A stretch of 50,009 nucleotides of DNA from Nitrosopumilales archaeon (GTDB lineage Archaea > Thermoproteota > Nitrososphaeria > Nitrososphaerales > Nitrosopumilaceae). The DNA lies in contig QYQE01000031.1 in the NCBI GenBank assembly GCA_007280335.1, positions 1-50,009 on the forward strand. The letters run 5' to 3'. Within the stretch, counting starts at the first letter, position 1. Each line of letters begins with the position of its first letter. The notes beneath the pieces were generated by a model. It made no database searches. It was given only the letters and a program-made list of their open reading frames with translations, and was not told the origin of the DNA. A program made the position numbers and the translations under genes. Positions 15,383-23,645 of this stretch are shown here, in pieces.

Positions 15383-15418
15383 TAAAATTTTATTGGAATA
15401 TTTTTTAAAATGTTCCAA
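15383..15418. promoter_or_regulatory. adjacent palindromes upstream of the alcohol dehydrogenase
   Basis: TAAAATTTTA is a perfect 10-base palindrome (15383-15392). It is followed by an inverted repeat with 10-base arms TTGGAATATT (15393-15402) and AATGTTCCAA (15409-15418), 9 of 10 matching, six-base spacer. They lie 84-119 bases before the dehydrogenase ATG. They could be an activator or repressor site; nothing else is seen in this part of the 204-base gap except AT-rich sequence. Confidence 0.35.
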
Positions 15419-15501
15419 ATTGATAATTTATAATAAAACAAAATTTCATGAACAGACAATTTGCATAACTATCTTATATTGCAGGTAAAATACCTCTAGA
15501 C

Positions 15502-16554
15502 ATGGAAGCCGCAAGGATAGTTAAGATAAACGAACCCTTGGAAGTTCAAAAACTTGAAACTCCAAAACCAAAAGGCTCTCAAGTTTTAATCAAAGTTCAA
15601 TCTGCAGGTGTTTGTCACAGCGATATTCACCTCTGGGAGGGAGGATATCAGGGCGTTGGGGGTCAATTTATGAAAACAACTGATAGGGGAGTAAAATATC
15701 CATTGACTCCTGGACACGAGATTGCAGGAGTGGTAGATACCATAGGTGAAGATGTAGAGGGATTTGCAAAAAATGACAAAGTTCTAGTTTTTCCTTGGAT
15801 AGGAGAAGGTCTATGTCCTGCCTGTAGAGTAGGAGAAGAAAATTTATGTGATAAACCTAGGTCGCTAGGAGTTTACAATGACGGCGGTTATGCAGAATAC
15901 GTACTTGTACCAAGTTACAAATATCTTGCAAAAATTGGAGACATGGATACTGATACTAGTGCGCCCTTGTCATGCTCCGCACTAACAGCATATGGTGCAG
16001 TAAAGAACGCCTGCATAAAACCATCAGATAATGTTGTTATCGTTGGTGCCGGCGGATTAGGTTTGATGGCAATGCAGCTTTCAAAAGCTGTCACTGGTGC
16101 AAGAATCATTGCTATGGATGTAAATGATGATAAATTACAAGTTGCAAAACAAAGTGGAGCAGATCTTGTTATTAATTCAAAGAAAGAAGATGTGGTAAAA
16201 GCTGTCATGGAATTAACTGGCAATCTTGGTGCTGATGCTGTAATTGATTTTGTCAATGCAACCAACACCGTGGAAATAGATATGCAAATACTTCGACGAA
16301 GAGCTAGAGTAGTCCTTGTAGGACTTTTTGGCGGAGCATTACAGCTAAATTTAGTTACAATGCCAACTAGAGCATACAAGCTGATTGGCTCATACACTGG
16401 TTCCATGACTGATATGATTGAATTAATCTCTCTTGCAAATAGAGGTGTGATTAAACCTCTTGTTTCAAATCGATTCAAGCTTAATCAGGCCACAGAAGCA
16501 TTGACAATGCTAAAAGCAGGCAAGATAATAGGTAGAGGAATAATAAACCCCTGA
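15502..16554 (+). CDS. zinc-dependent alcohol dehydrogenase, Sulfolobus type
   Basis: The 350-residue medium-chain dehydrogenase/reductase has the catalytic zinc motif Cys38-H-S-D and His72-Glu73. Its structural zinc site is Glu102, Cys105, Cys108, Cys116. A Glu instead of the first Cys, with exactly this spacing, is the known arrangement of Sulfolobus solfataricus ADH. The Rossmann motif is VGAGGLGLMAMQLS with MDVND after strand two, favouring NAD(H). In thaumarchaea and Sulfolobales such enzymes can act as semialdehyde or aldehyde reductases; a role in the 3-hydroxypropionate/4-hydroxybutyrate cycle is possible but unproven. A TATA-like CTTATATT is 21 bases before the ATG, with palindromes farther upstream. 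Confidence 0.85.
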   Translation: MEAARIVKINEPLEVQKLETPKPKGSQVLIKVQSAGVCHSDIHLWEGGYQGVGGQFMKTTDRGVKYPLTPGHEIAGVVDTIGEDVEGFAKNDKVLVFPWIGEGLCPACRVGEENLCDKPRSLGVYNDGGYAEYVLVPSYKYLAKIGDMDTDTSAPLSCSALTAYGAVKNACIKPSDNVVIVGAGGLGLMAMQLSKAVTGARIIAMDVNDDKLQVAKQSGADLVINSKKEDVVKAVMELTGNLGADAVIDFVNATNTVEIDMQILRRRARVVLVGLFGGALQLNLVTMPTRAYKLIGSYTGSMTDMIELISLANRGVIKPLVSNRFKLNQATEALTMLKAGKIIGRGIINP

Positions 16555-16645
16555 GTTTTCGTTTTTTGATTTTTACTTACGCAACAGACAAATTCTAACT
16601 GCATCAGTTAAGATTAATACTGGACTGGAAAGGAACGTTCTTTGT

Positions 16646-16718
16646 GGCCCTTGTAGTACAGTGGCCAGTATAGGGGACTGTGGATCCCCGGACAGGGGTT
16701 CGATTCCCCTCAAGGGCC
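16646..16718 (+). tRNA. tRNA-His (anticodon GTG)
   Basis: The acceptor GCCCTTG pairs with CAAGGGC. The extra G at 16646 faces discriminator C at 16718, giving the G-1:C73 pair that marks tRNA-His. Anticodon stem GGGGA/TCCCC holds CTGTGGA (anticodon GTG). T stem AGGGG/CCCCT closes TTCGATT. The G-1 is genomically encoded. A TATA-like ATTAATAC lies 25 bases upstream. Confidence 0.95.
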
Positions 16719-16728
16719 TTTTTATTTT
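16719..16728 (+). terminator. T-rich terminator of tRNA-His
   Basis: A TTTTTATTTT tract directly follows the tRNA 3' end, overlapping the stop region of the converging gene. Confidence 0.5.
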
Positions 16729-17077
16729 AAAATATTCCGAACTTGCTTGATTCCATCTCTTCTTTGATGGCTAGCTTGACCTTCAGGTCCTTCTGAGTGA
16801 CTTTCTCTGTAAGCCAAGTCAAAAATTTCTTCTCAAGGCCGTTTCCCTTGATTCTCTCAAAATCAGAGCCTAGCTGGTCTGAAAGCCTTCTTACTAGTGA
16901 TTTATTGACACAAACCACGTAAAAGTGCCAGCCAAAGGCAAATTCAGAATCAGTGACAATAAACTCATTTTCCCCATGCACCATCTGCTCCAGATTACTC
17001 AACGTAGAAATTATTGCCTTGCTGGTATGATAGTAATCAATTGCAGACACATTGATGTTTATTCTCTCGTCCAACAT
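16727..17077 (-). CDS. conserved-type protein of unknown function, 116 residues
   Basis: A soluble mixed alpha/beta protein without signal peptide or membrane helix. Strand-rich segments (ENEFIVTDSEFAFGWHFYVVCVN) are followed by a basic helical C-terminal half (SLVRRLSDQLG, KVTQKDLKVKLAIKEEMESS). The family is not recognised. It is the last gene of a leftward group after the methyltransferase, 48 bases apart, so it may share that transcript. The ATG at 17077 is the first in frame. Confidence 0.6.
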   Translation of the reverse strand: MLDERININVSAIDYYHTSKAIISTLSNLEQMVHGENEFIVTDSEFAFGWHFYVVCVNKSLVRRLSDQLGSDFERIKGNGLEKKFLTWLTEKVTQKDLKVKLAIKEEMESSKFGIF

Positions 17078-17125
17078 TATCCATACGTCAATTCCAGATA
17101 AAAGCCTGACTGATTATTTGTTCAT

Positions 17126-17893
17126 CTAGTCTTTATTTAACAAATATTCTACATCTATGTTAAAGTACGTCCGTAGCAGACTGATGTAGTTTTTTATGGG
17201 TACAGGTATTTCATGTCCGCACGCAACTCCAAGATTTTTTGCATTTATCCATATGACAAGGGACTGTAGTATGGTAAGAAAGCGATCGTTACCAGCATCT
17301 GGCAAGCCTACTGCTCTGGTATATCTTTCAGCAAACTCCCATGCAACTACAAAATCTATACAGTCTGTTCCAAATACAGAAAGAAGCTGCTCTTGCAGAC
17401 TGGATGCTTTTTTAAAAGGAACCATATTCAAAATGTAAGGAAAATCTACCCTGTCTGGTATAGTACCTGGAAGCGGGCCCCAAATCGTTATTATTCTGCA
17501 CCCTTCTTTCAGATTGGAAAATTTTGGCATCATTTTCTCAATTATGTTTTGATCTGAAAACCAAAAAAGAATTACAGTTGCATCACTAATATCTGATTCT
17601 AAAATATCCTGACATTGTAAAATTCCATTTAAAATTTTCTTTTCTTCTAGCAATTTTTTTGCAAAAGAATTTTTTTCTTTGTCATTGTCTATCCCTACAG
17701 CCTTTTTTACACAAAATTCTTCCAAGGCAATTGCTATTCCCTTTCCATTTCCGCATCCAAGATGATAAAACACATCATCTTTGTTTAATTGAACAAACCG
17801 AAATATCTCTCTGAAAGCATTATCTGGAAGCTGCACATCCTGACCTGAGATGATTGATTGCGGAAGAGACGCTAGATAATCTTCTATTTTCAC
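17126..17893 (-). CDS. class I SAM-dependent methyltransferase, Dot1/aKMT4-like
   Basis: The 255-residue protein shows the order of Dot1-like archaeal lysine methyltransferases. A lead helix, LPDNAFREIFRFVQL, is followed by the SAM-binding motif I FYHLGCGNGKGIAIA, motif II acid in VGIDNDKEK, and VILFWFSDQ in place of motif IV. Residues after about 150 are an extension not typical of the short aKMT enzyme. If the likeness is correct it may methylate chromatin or other proteins; another methyl acceptor cannot be excluded. Start is GTG. It follows the UPF0147 gene by 25 bases, so cotranscription is likely. Confidence 0.65.
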   Translation of the reverse strand: MKIEDYLASLPQSIISGQDVQLPDNAFREIFRFVQLNKDDVFYHLGCGNGKGIAIALEEFCVKKAVGIDNDKEKNSFAKKLLEEKKILNGILQCQDILESDISDATVILFWFSDQNIIEKMMPKFSNLKEGCRIITIWGPLPGTIPDRVDFPYILNMVPFKKASSLQEQLLSVFGTDCIDFVVAWEFAERYTRAVGLPDAGNDRFLTILQSLVIWINAKNLGVACGHEIPVPIKNYISLLRTYFNIDVEYLLNKD

Positions 17894-17918
17894 AAGTAAT
17901 CAAGCTATTTTACTAAAT

Positions 17919-18188
17919 TTATTCCCTTATTCTCTCAAGTGCCGAAACAGATTGCCATAGTGTTACCCGTACAAAGGATGGCATGTTAGGATCCTGTGTT
18001 ATGTCATCAAGCGTACTTATGGCATTTGAAGCCCTTACAGCAACTGCATATTCTTCTTTTTTGAGCTCAATAATCAGCTCGCTTATGGTTTTTTTGATAT
18101 TTTTTGGAGTAGACGGATTTGAAACTATGTCATCAAGCATAGTAATGGCTGCGTTTAGTGTTTCTGTGTTTTGAGCTTTGTCGACCAT
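17919..18188 (-). CDS. UPF0147 family protein
   Basis: The 89-residue helical protein matches the archaeal UPF0147 family: LNAAITMLDDIVSNPSTPKNIKK, then SNAISTLDDITQDPNMPSFVR. The two LDDI...P segments look like an internal repeat of paired helices. Its function is unknown. It heads a leftward group with the Dot1-like methyltransferase and a 116-residue unknown. Confidence 0.85.
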   Translation of the reverse strand: MVDKAQNTETLNAAITMLDDIVSNPSTPKNIKKTISELIIELKKEEYAVAVRASNAISTLDDITQDPNMPSFVRVTLWQSVSALERIRE

Positions 18189-18235
18189 TGTACATCAACG
18201 CTAACCTAATTGAGTTGATTTTATAAAGTTTGCAC

Positions 18236-18544
18236 TTAGAGCTCTAAGAACACATTTTCAGATTCTACTACTACTTTGTATGAATTCAAATCTTTTATTT
18301 TTGCTGGAAATGCGTGAAGCTTGCCTACTTTACAATCAAACTTTGCTCCATGCCAGCCACATGTCAATATAGAGCCTTCCAAAGTTCCTTCTGAAAGACT
18401 TGCACCAGCATGTGTACAGGTATCATCCATGGCGTAAAAATTACCATCTACATTTACTACAAGTATCTCTTTTCCATCTGCAGTAACTTTCTGCATCTTG
18501 CCAGCTGGAATGTCAGATGCCTTGCCAACGATTATTTTTCCCAT
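18236..18544 (-). CDS. Rieske-type [2Fe-2S] ferredoxin
   Basis: The 102-residue soluble protein has Rieske ligands Cys43-x-His45 (CTHAGASL) and Cys62-x2-His65 (CGWHGAKF), with usual spacing. No membrane anchor or signal is present, so it resembles the ferredoxin component of dioxygenases or the small NirD-like subunit rather than the respiratory Rieske protein. It is probably an electron donor in the cytoplasm; its partner oxygenase is not in the window. The FAH-family gene upstream on the same strand could be functionally linked to an aromatic or keto-acid pathway, but this is weak. Confidence 0.85.
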   Translation of the reverse strand: MGKIIVGKASDIPAGKMQKVTADGKEILVVNVDGNFYAMDDTCTHAGASLSEGTLEGSILTCGWHGAKFDCKVGKLHAFPAKIKDLNSYKVVVESENVFLEL

Positions 18545-18596
18545 ACTGGTTTCGAGTTTTCAACTCAATTAATGTTTTTTGTATATTGAGAGAGTT

Positions 18597-19457
18597 CTAA
18601 ACGAATTTTACAGTGTTTTCAAGTTTGCCAAGGCCTTCAATTTCCATTTCTATCTTATCTCCGTCTTTCAAAAATACCGCGTCTGGTTTGTTTAACATGA
18701 CTCCTGCAGGTGTTCCTGTAGATATGATATCGCCTTTTTCCAGAGTCATAACTTTGCTTAGCATGGAAACAACGGAATAAACTCCCAAGAACATGTTTGA
18801 AGTCGAGGAATTTTGTCTTACTATACCGTTTACCTTTGTTACCATTTTCAGATTTTGTGGATTGGGTACCTCATCTGCAGTAGTAATCCATGGCCCGCAT
18901 GGGGCAAATGTGTCAAATCCCTTTGCACGGGTAAATTGTTTATCTTTTGCCTGAATGTCCCGAGCAGAAGCATCATTTAAAATCATGTACCCAAAAATTG
19001 CACTCTTGGCTTGTTCCTCTGTGATATTTTTGTAATCTTTTCCTATGATTAGTGCCAGTTCTATCTCATAATCAAGCTTTGAGACAAATGAGGGGCAGAT
19101 TATTTCAGAAGTAGCTCCATTGAGTGTGGATCTTGGTTTTATTATTATTGCAGGCTCGTCTGGTGGGATGAGGTTTTGTTCCTTGGCATGATCTTTGTAG
19201 TTAAATGCAAGACAAATAATCTTGGAAGGATTTGGTATTGGTGCAAGAAACTTTACATCTGAAATGTTTTCTGTGAAGTTTAATTTTGGAATTTTAGGTT
19301 TTACTTCATCATACCACCCATCAAAAAGAAAGTCCTTGATGTTTTGTGGTATAGGAATTCCTGTCTGAGCTGTAATTCCTTCTTTTGTGATCACACTCTT
19401 ATCATTTACAAAACCGTATGTTTCCATATTGTTTGCTAACAACCTTGCAATTTTCAT
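18597..19457 (-). CDS. fumarylacetoacetate hydrolase family protein
   Basis: The 286-residue protein has the FAH fold with metal acids in LDYEIELALIIGKDYK, the GYMILNDASARDIQ segment, the FDTFAPCGPWI loop and the C-terminal ISTGTPAGV. Family members are hydrolases, decarboxylases or hydratases acting on 2-oxo acids such as fumarylpyruvate or oxaloacetate; the precise substrate cannot be read here. It begins six bases after the GluRS stop, so it is at the end of the IPK-IDI-GGPPS-GluRS transcript. Confidence 0.85.
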   Translation of the reverse strand: MKIARLLANNMETYGFVNDKSVITKEGITAQTGIPIPQNIKDFLFDGWYDEVKPKIPKLNFTENISDVKFLAPIPNPSKIICLAFNYKDHAKEQNLIPPDEPAIIIKPRSTLNGATSEIICPSFVSKLDYEIELALIIGKDYKNITEEQAKSAIFGYMILNDASARDIQAKDKQFTRAKGFDTFAPCGPWITTADEVPNPQNLKMVTKVNGIVRQNSSTSNMFLGVYSVVSMLSKVMTLEKGDIISTGTPAGVMLNKPDAVFLKDGDKIEMEIEGLGKLENTVKFV

Positions 19458-19463
19458 TTTTTT

Positions 19464-21173
19464 TCACTTGTGAGTATAGATTGCTTGCATAGCAGAATCT
19501 TTTCTGCAATAACCAAATCTGACAAATTGAATTTCCGAACCCTCATTTAATTCTAAGTAGTGATTTTCCGTATAAGCTTGTAGAGTTTCAAGACTGTCCT
19601 CGTTGAATTTTTCATTTACAAAGAGAGTTTTTGGTATCAGAATGTTTAGTTTTGTTGCACTTTTTTGTGGAATCCACTGAATCTTTGGCAATTCTGCCTT
19701 GAAATCATCACCCGAATACTCTGCTTCCATTTCTGATCCTGCCTTTGTTATTTTTACATTATAAAGTTCAATCAACCTAACTTGATCTCCCACCTTGAGA
19801 GTTTTTGCATCAGCTCCAGAGATGTAAAAATTACCGTCAATTTCCACATGCCTCTTACCCATCTCGCTTCTTTGCGGATGGTTGGGGAGTTCAACCTGTG
19901 TAATCTTGTTGTTCTTTATTGTGATTTTTACAGGCTCTGTTACCATAAACAGTCTGATGCTTGTTGCATCAATTATTTTTCGGTTAAATGATTCTAGTGT
20001 GTCAAATGGGGCAAGTGTATCTGACTTTGTAAAGCTCAGTGAGAGAACAAATTTTCTGATTGCCTCTGGAACTATTCCCCTTCTGCGCATTGCCTCTAGT
20101 GTAGGCAGTCTTGGATCGTCATATCCTGATACTTTACCTTCTTGAACCAATGGCTTTAGGATTCTTTTTGAGACAGGCATGCCTTCAAACTCTAGTCTTG
20201 AAAATTCAAGCATCTTTGGCTTTCTCATTCCAAGCTTGTCCAAAATAGCATGGTAGAGCTCATTTCGAAGCTCATACTCTTTTGTCCTAAATGCATGAGT
20301 TACTCCGTCTATGCTGTCTTCTATGGCAACTGCAAAGTCATAGTTTGGCCAGACTCTGTATTTGTCAATAAGCAATGGGTGAATTTCATCTATTATCCTA
20401 AACATTGCTGGGTCGCGCATTACTGTATTTTCAGATTGCATGTCACCGCGGAATCTTACAATTGCTTCTCCAGGTTTGTATTTCTCAAACATGTCGTGCC
20501 ATCTTTTGATATTTTGATCATGATCTCCTGCGCGACATTTGCAAGATTTCATCTCTCTTCGGTTCTTGCTTATTGCTTCTTTATCACAGGTGCAAACATA
20601 TGCGTTACCTGCTTCAATCATCTCCAATCCTTTTTTGTAGATTAATTCCATATCGTCTGAAGTATTCTTGATTCGATCATATTTCACTCCAAGCCAGTCA
20701 AGCCCAACTTTTATCGCAGCATAATATTCCAGTCTCTCATTTCCGGGATTCGTATCATCAAATCGCAGTATTAGTTTACCACCATACATCTTTGCATATT
20801 CTTCATCAATGATGGCAGCTTTTGCATGACCAATATGTGGATAACCGTTTGGTTCTGGAGGAAATCTTGTTACCACTTTTCCCTGTTCTGCACCTTCAAG
20901 TGGTGGCAATCCAACTCTTTCCTGTTTTGGTTTTACCACCAGTAATTCTGGAAAACTGCTTTCAAGCTCAGATTTTTGTTCAGCTAACGAAATCTTGTTG
21001 ATGTCTGAAACAATTTCTGAAATTAACGGCATTATCTCCTTTGCCTTGGTTCTCAGATCTGGTCTTGAACCAAGTATTTTTGATATTACTGAATCGTTAC
21101 GAGTTTTTCCCTCATGTTCTGAAGCATTTTGTAAAGCTATTCCCCTGATAGCCTTCTTGACATCATCTTCCAA
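19464..21173 (-). CDS. gltX: archaeal-type glutamyl-tRNA synthetase
   Basis: The 569-residue class I synthetase charges tRNA-Glu (and probably tRNA-Gln, for later amidation). It has PPEPNGYPHIGHAKAA with the HIGH signature, FDDTNP, a Cys-x-Cys...Cys-x-Cys zinc-like group (CTCDK...CKC), and the KMSKS-equivalent PVSKRIL. The N-terminal helical extension (1-90) and beta-barrel anticodon domain are archaeal/eukaryotic-type. Start is TTG at 21173, immediately after the GGPPS stop, supported by a strong GAGGAG seven bases upstream. Confidence 0.95.
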   Translation of the reverse strand: MEDDVKKAIRGIALQNASEHEGKTRNDSVISKILGSRPDLRTKAKEIMPLISEIVSDINKISLAEQKSELESSFPELLVVKPKQERVGLPPLEGAEQGKVVTRFPPEPNGYPHIGHAKAAIIDEEYAKMYGGKLILRFDDTNPGNERLEYYAAIKVGLDWLGVKYDRIKNTSDDMELIYKKGLEMIEAGNAYVCTCDKEAISKNRREMKSCKCRAGDHDQNIKRWHDMFEKYKPGEAIVRFRGDMQSENTVMRDPAMFRIIDEIHPLLIDKYRVWPNYDFAVAIEDSIDGVTHAFRTKEYELRNELYHAILDKLGMRKPKMLEFSRLEFEGMPVSKRILKPLVQEGKVSGYDDPRLPTLEAMRRRGIVPEAIRKFVLSLSFTKSDTLAPFDTLESFNRKIIDATSIRLFMVTEPVKITIKNNKITQVELPNHPQRSEMGKRHVEIDGNFYISGADAKTLKVGDQVRLIELYNVKITKAGSEMEAEYSGDDFKAELPKIQWIPQKSATKLNILIPKTLFVNEKFNEDSLETLQAYTENHYLELNEGSEIQFVRFGYCRKDSAMQAIYTHK

Positions 21174-22154
21174 TTACTGACTCCTCTCTACTACAAAATC
21201 TAAAAGAGACAAGAGCTCACTTTTTGCTGAACCTTTGTAGCTCGATAATGACTTTTTTGCTGCATTAGAATACTGTAGCGCCTTTTTCCTAACTGTATTT
21301 TCTATTCCCATAGACGAAATTATTTTTACTGCATTTTCCAATTCTTTTTTTGATATGGTGGAATTTCCAAATGCATTTAGAATTGCTTGCTTTTTCTGAC
21401 CGCTTGCTTTGTTTATTGCAAGAAGGATGGGAAGTGATTTTTTACCTTCACGCAAATCGTTTCCAACAGGTTTTTTTGTAACTTTTGGATCCCCGATTAT
21501 GCCAATTAAATCATCAACTATTTGAAATGCTACGCCTAGATTTATTCCAAAAGAAGAAAGATTTGCAACGTCCTTGCTTTTCGTATTTGCACTAATTGCT
21601 CCCATGGCGCACGCGGCAGCAAATAGAGCAGATGTCTTTTTTTCTATCATTTCGATGTATTGTTTTTCTGTAGGAATTTTTTTCGACTGTGCCATCATTA
21701 TATCAAGTGCCTGACCTTCACATACTTCGCTGCACGCCTTAGCAAGATTGGAAACTAGTCCAAGACGCACGTCCTTTGGCATCTTGGTATCACGTGAAAT
21801 GGTTTCAAATGCTTTTGAGAACAAGACATCTCCAGCCAAGATGCCAATCGGTATTCCAAACTTAGTGTGTGTTGTGGGCACACCATGTCGCATCTCATCA
21901 TTATCCATGATATCATCATGAATTAGTGTGAAATTGTGAACCATTTCTATTGCCGCGGCTGCAGGCAATGCTTGTTTTATAGTGCCACCAAGAATTTCAC
22001 AGCTCTTTATGACCATGAATGGTCGTAATCTCTTTCCCCCATGTTTTATGAGGTATAAGGCTGCTTCGTAGATCTCTTCTGGATTGCCATGAAGATTTGA
22101 GAGAAGAAACGAATTTACTTTTTTTGCATTTTTTGATATGGAATTAAATGACAT
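21174..22154 (-). CDS. geranylgeranyl diphosphate synthase-type prenyltransferase
   Basis: This all-alpha isoprenyl diphosphate synthase makes the C20 chain for archaeal ether lipids. The first aspartate motif is HDDIMDNDEMRHG, the second QIVDDLIGIIGD, with GGKRLRP and KKTSALF. The ATG at 22154 overlaps the IDI stop codon as TAATG; an ATG at 22172 within IDI is the alternative start. It lies in the operon IPK-IDI-GGPPS-GluRS, downstream of its own substrate-making enzymes. Exact chain length is inferred from archaeal context. Confidence 0.92.
   Translation of the reverse strand: MSFNSISKNAKKVNSFLLSNLHGNPEEIYEAALYLIKHGGKRLRPFMVIKSCEILGGTIKQALPAAAAIEMVHNFTLIHDDIMDNDEMRHGVPTTHTKFGIPIGILAGDVLFSKAFETISRDTKMPKDVRLGLVSNLAKACSEVCEGQALDIMMAQSKKIPTEKQYIEMIEKKTSALFAAACAMGAISANTKSKDVANLSSFGINLGVAFQIVDDLIGIIGDPKVTKKPVGNDLREGKKSLPILLAINKASGQKKQAILNAFGNSTISKKELENAVKIISSMGIENTVRKKALQYSNAAKKSLSSYKGSAKSELLSLLDFVVERSQ
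21181..21186 (-). promoter_or_regulatory. Shine-Dalgarno site deciding the gltX TTG start
   Basis: GAGGAG (read leftward) sits inside the end of the GGPPS gene, seven bases before the TTG. It contrasts with leaderless first genes and shows SD-led initiation for an internal operon gene. Confidence 0.6.
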
Positions 22155-22789
22155 TATTTTTTGAGCTCCCATTTGTTGTCAGGAAAATGATGCTTGAGTG
22201 GTTTTTCAAGAATTTGCTTGACATCATTTCTAACCCACTTGTTCAAAATTGAATTGTGTTGCGGTAGAATGTCTTTTTTGGATTCTGACAAAAAATACAA
22301 TGCAACAATCATCCATGGGCAGTAGATCTGTGGAGATTTTTTAATATCATTTAGAAGATCATCTAACGTATTCCATTTTATATCGTTGATTTCTTCTTTT
22401 ACTAATTTTATTTTTGTAGGATCATCAACTATGCCAATCAAAGTTCCACATACTTCGTTTTCAGAACCAACGTCCTTGTATGGAACATGGTATTCAAATT
22501 TGAACAAGTAATCAAGCTTACAAGATATTCCCAATTCCTCTGGTAGCCTTCTTTCTGCAGACGAAACGTACGTCTCTGATTGTCTTGGGTGACTTGCTAC
22601 AGTTCCATCCCAGTCACCTGGCCATAGCATCTTGTCCATGCTGCGTTGTGTTAGAAGCATCTTTCCTTCTTTGTTAAACAAAAGAATTGTAAAAGCCCGA
22701 TGTAACTTGCCGTTTGGCAAATGGCATTTTACCTTTTCCTCAGTTCCTATTGGTTTGTCATTACTGTCTACCAGAATCAAATATTCCAT
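22154..22789 (-). CDS. idi: type I IDI-like Nudix protein lacking the catalytic Cys
   Basis: Type I isopentenyl-diphosphate isomerase interconverts IPP and DMAPP. The 211-residue product keeps metal ligand histidines His23 and His30 (CHLPNGKLHRAF) and His67 (ASHP), the modified Nudix box ETYVSSAERRLPEELG, and the acidic ENEVC that carries the second proton-handling Glu. At the place of the catalytic Cys (E. coli Cys67 in VCGHP) it has Ala65 (VASHP). Either chemistry is changed, another residue substitutes, or this is not an isomerase. ATG 22789 lies ten bases after the IPK stop; a TTG at 22825 would overlap it. The context among IPK and GGPPS supports the isoprenoid role. Confidence 0.82.
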   Translation of the reverse strand: MEYLILVDSNDKPIGTEEKVKCHLPNGKLHRAFTILLFNKEGKMLLTQRSMDKMLWPGDWDGTVASHPRQSETYVSSAERRLPEELGISCKLDYLFKFEYHVPYKDVGSENEVCGTLIGIVDDPTKIKLVKEEINDIKWNTLDDLLNDIKKSPQIYCPWMIVALYFLSESKKDILPQHNSILNKWVRNDVKQILEKPLKHHFPDNKWELKK

Positions 22790-22799
22790 GTCTGCCCTT

Positions 22800-23540
22800 T
22801 TATCCTCTGAATACAGTTCCTTCAAATTTTTTACCTTTTATAGCGTTTACAATTCTCTCAGGTTTGTTACCGTTTACCAAAAACACCTTAACTCCACCCT
22901 TTGAGATCATAGTGGCCTCTTTTATTTTACGAGCCATGCCTCCAGTCACGTCCATTCCTACCTTTGAAATGGCCGTCTTCTGACCCTTTATCTCGTGTAG
23001 GAGCTTTTTTGTTTTCATGTCAGAATATACCCCATCTACATTTAACACAAAAATTGCCAACCTTGGTTTTAGAACTTTTGCTAAGATTCCCATAATTCTG
23101 TCTCCAGATAAAATATAGAATTTGTTTTGACCATGCCATAATACATCCCCATATGATACCGGAACAAGTCCGTCTTTGGCAATTCTTGAAATTTCTTTTA
23201 CCTTTTTAGTGATAGCTTTATCACCAAACATAAAATCAGTTGGAGGTAGGCAGTAAGGATTTAGTTTATTTTTTAAAAACGAATCCAGGATTATCTTGTT
23301 CAATTCTATCATGGAATTTTTTACTACTGCTACACCCTTTTTACTATATTTTGCAGGTTTTGTGTGCATGTCATACCTTACGGACCAATAGTGACCAAAT
23401 GATCCTCCACCATGCACTATGATTATAGGCTCTCTTACTTTTTTTAATTGAATGGCAATCTTGTTTATTGCCGAAATGTTAGGAGTCAGAGGCTTTTGCT
23501 TATTGGTTATAACAGAACCTCCAAGCTTTATCAAAATCAT
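22800..23540 (-). CDS. ipk: isopentenyl phosphate kinase
   Basis: IPK phosphorylates isopentenyl phosphate to IPP in the archaeal mevalonate pathway. The 246-residue amino-acid-kinase fold begins MILIKLGGSVITNK; the family His lies in VHGGGSFGHYW. Other motifs are LSGDRIMGILA, VFVLNVDGVY equivalent, and DVTGGMARKIKEA near the ATP site. It heads a leftward operon with IDI, GGPPS and GluRS. The TATA box TTTTTAAA is 23 bases before the ATG, so the operon transcript is leaderless. Confidence 0.93.
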   Translation of the reverse strand: MILIKLGGSVITNKQKPLTPNISAINKIAIQLKKVREPIIIVHGGGSFGHYWSVRYDMHTKPAKYSKKGVAVVKNSMIELNKIILDSFLKNKLNPYCLPPTDFMFGDKAITKKVKEISRIAKDGLVPVSYGDVLWHGQNKFYILSGDRIMGILAKVLKPRLAIFVLNVDGVYSDMKTKKLLHEIKGQKTAISKVGMDVTGGMARKIKEATMISKGGVKVFLVNGNKPERIVNAIKGKKFEGTVFRG

Positions 23541-23563
23541 ATTTTTTTCAGCAATTCTCTCGG

Positions 23564-23571
23564 TTTAAAAA
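23564..23571 (-). promoter_or_regulatory. TATA box of the ipk operon
   Basis: TTTTTAAA read leftward, 23 bases from ATG 23540. It splits the lipid genes into two transcripts (rpoN...mevalonate kinase...SRPBCC and ipk...gltX). Confidence 0.5.
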
Positions 23572-23645
23572 GTATCTATCTAAAAGAAAACCAAAATTTC
23601 ATCCCTAGGCACAAGCATGAGCAAAGCAAACCCAAAAAAGATGTT

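Noticed and set aside
16597-16609. A small inverted repeat (AACTG/CAGTT) before tRNA-His as a possible terminator or operator.
   Set aside because: A five-base stem is too short to distinguish from chance in AT-rich DNA.
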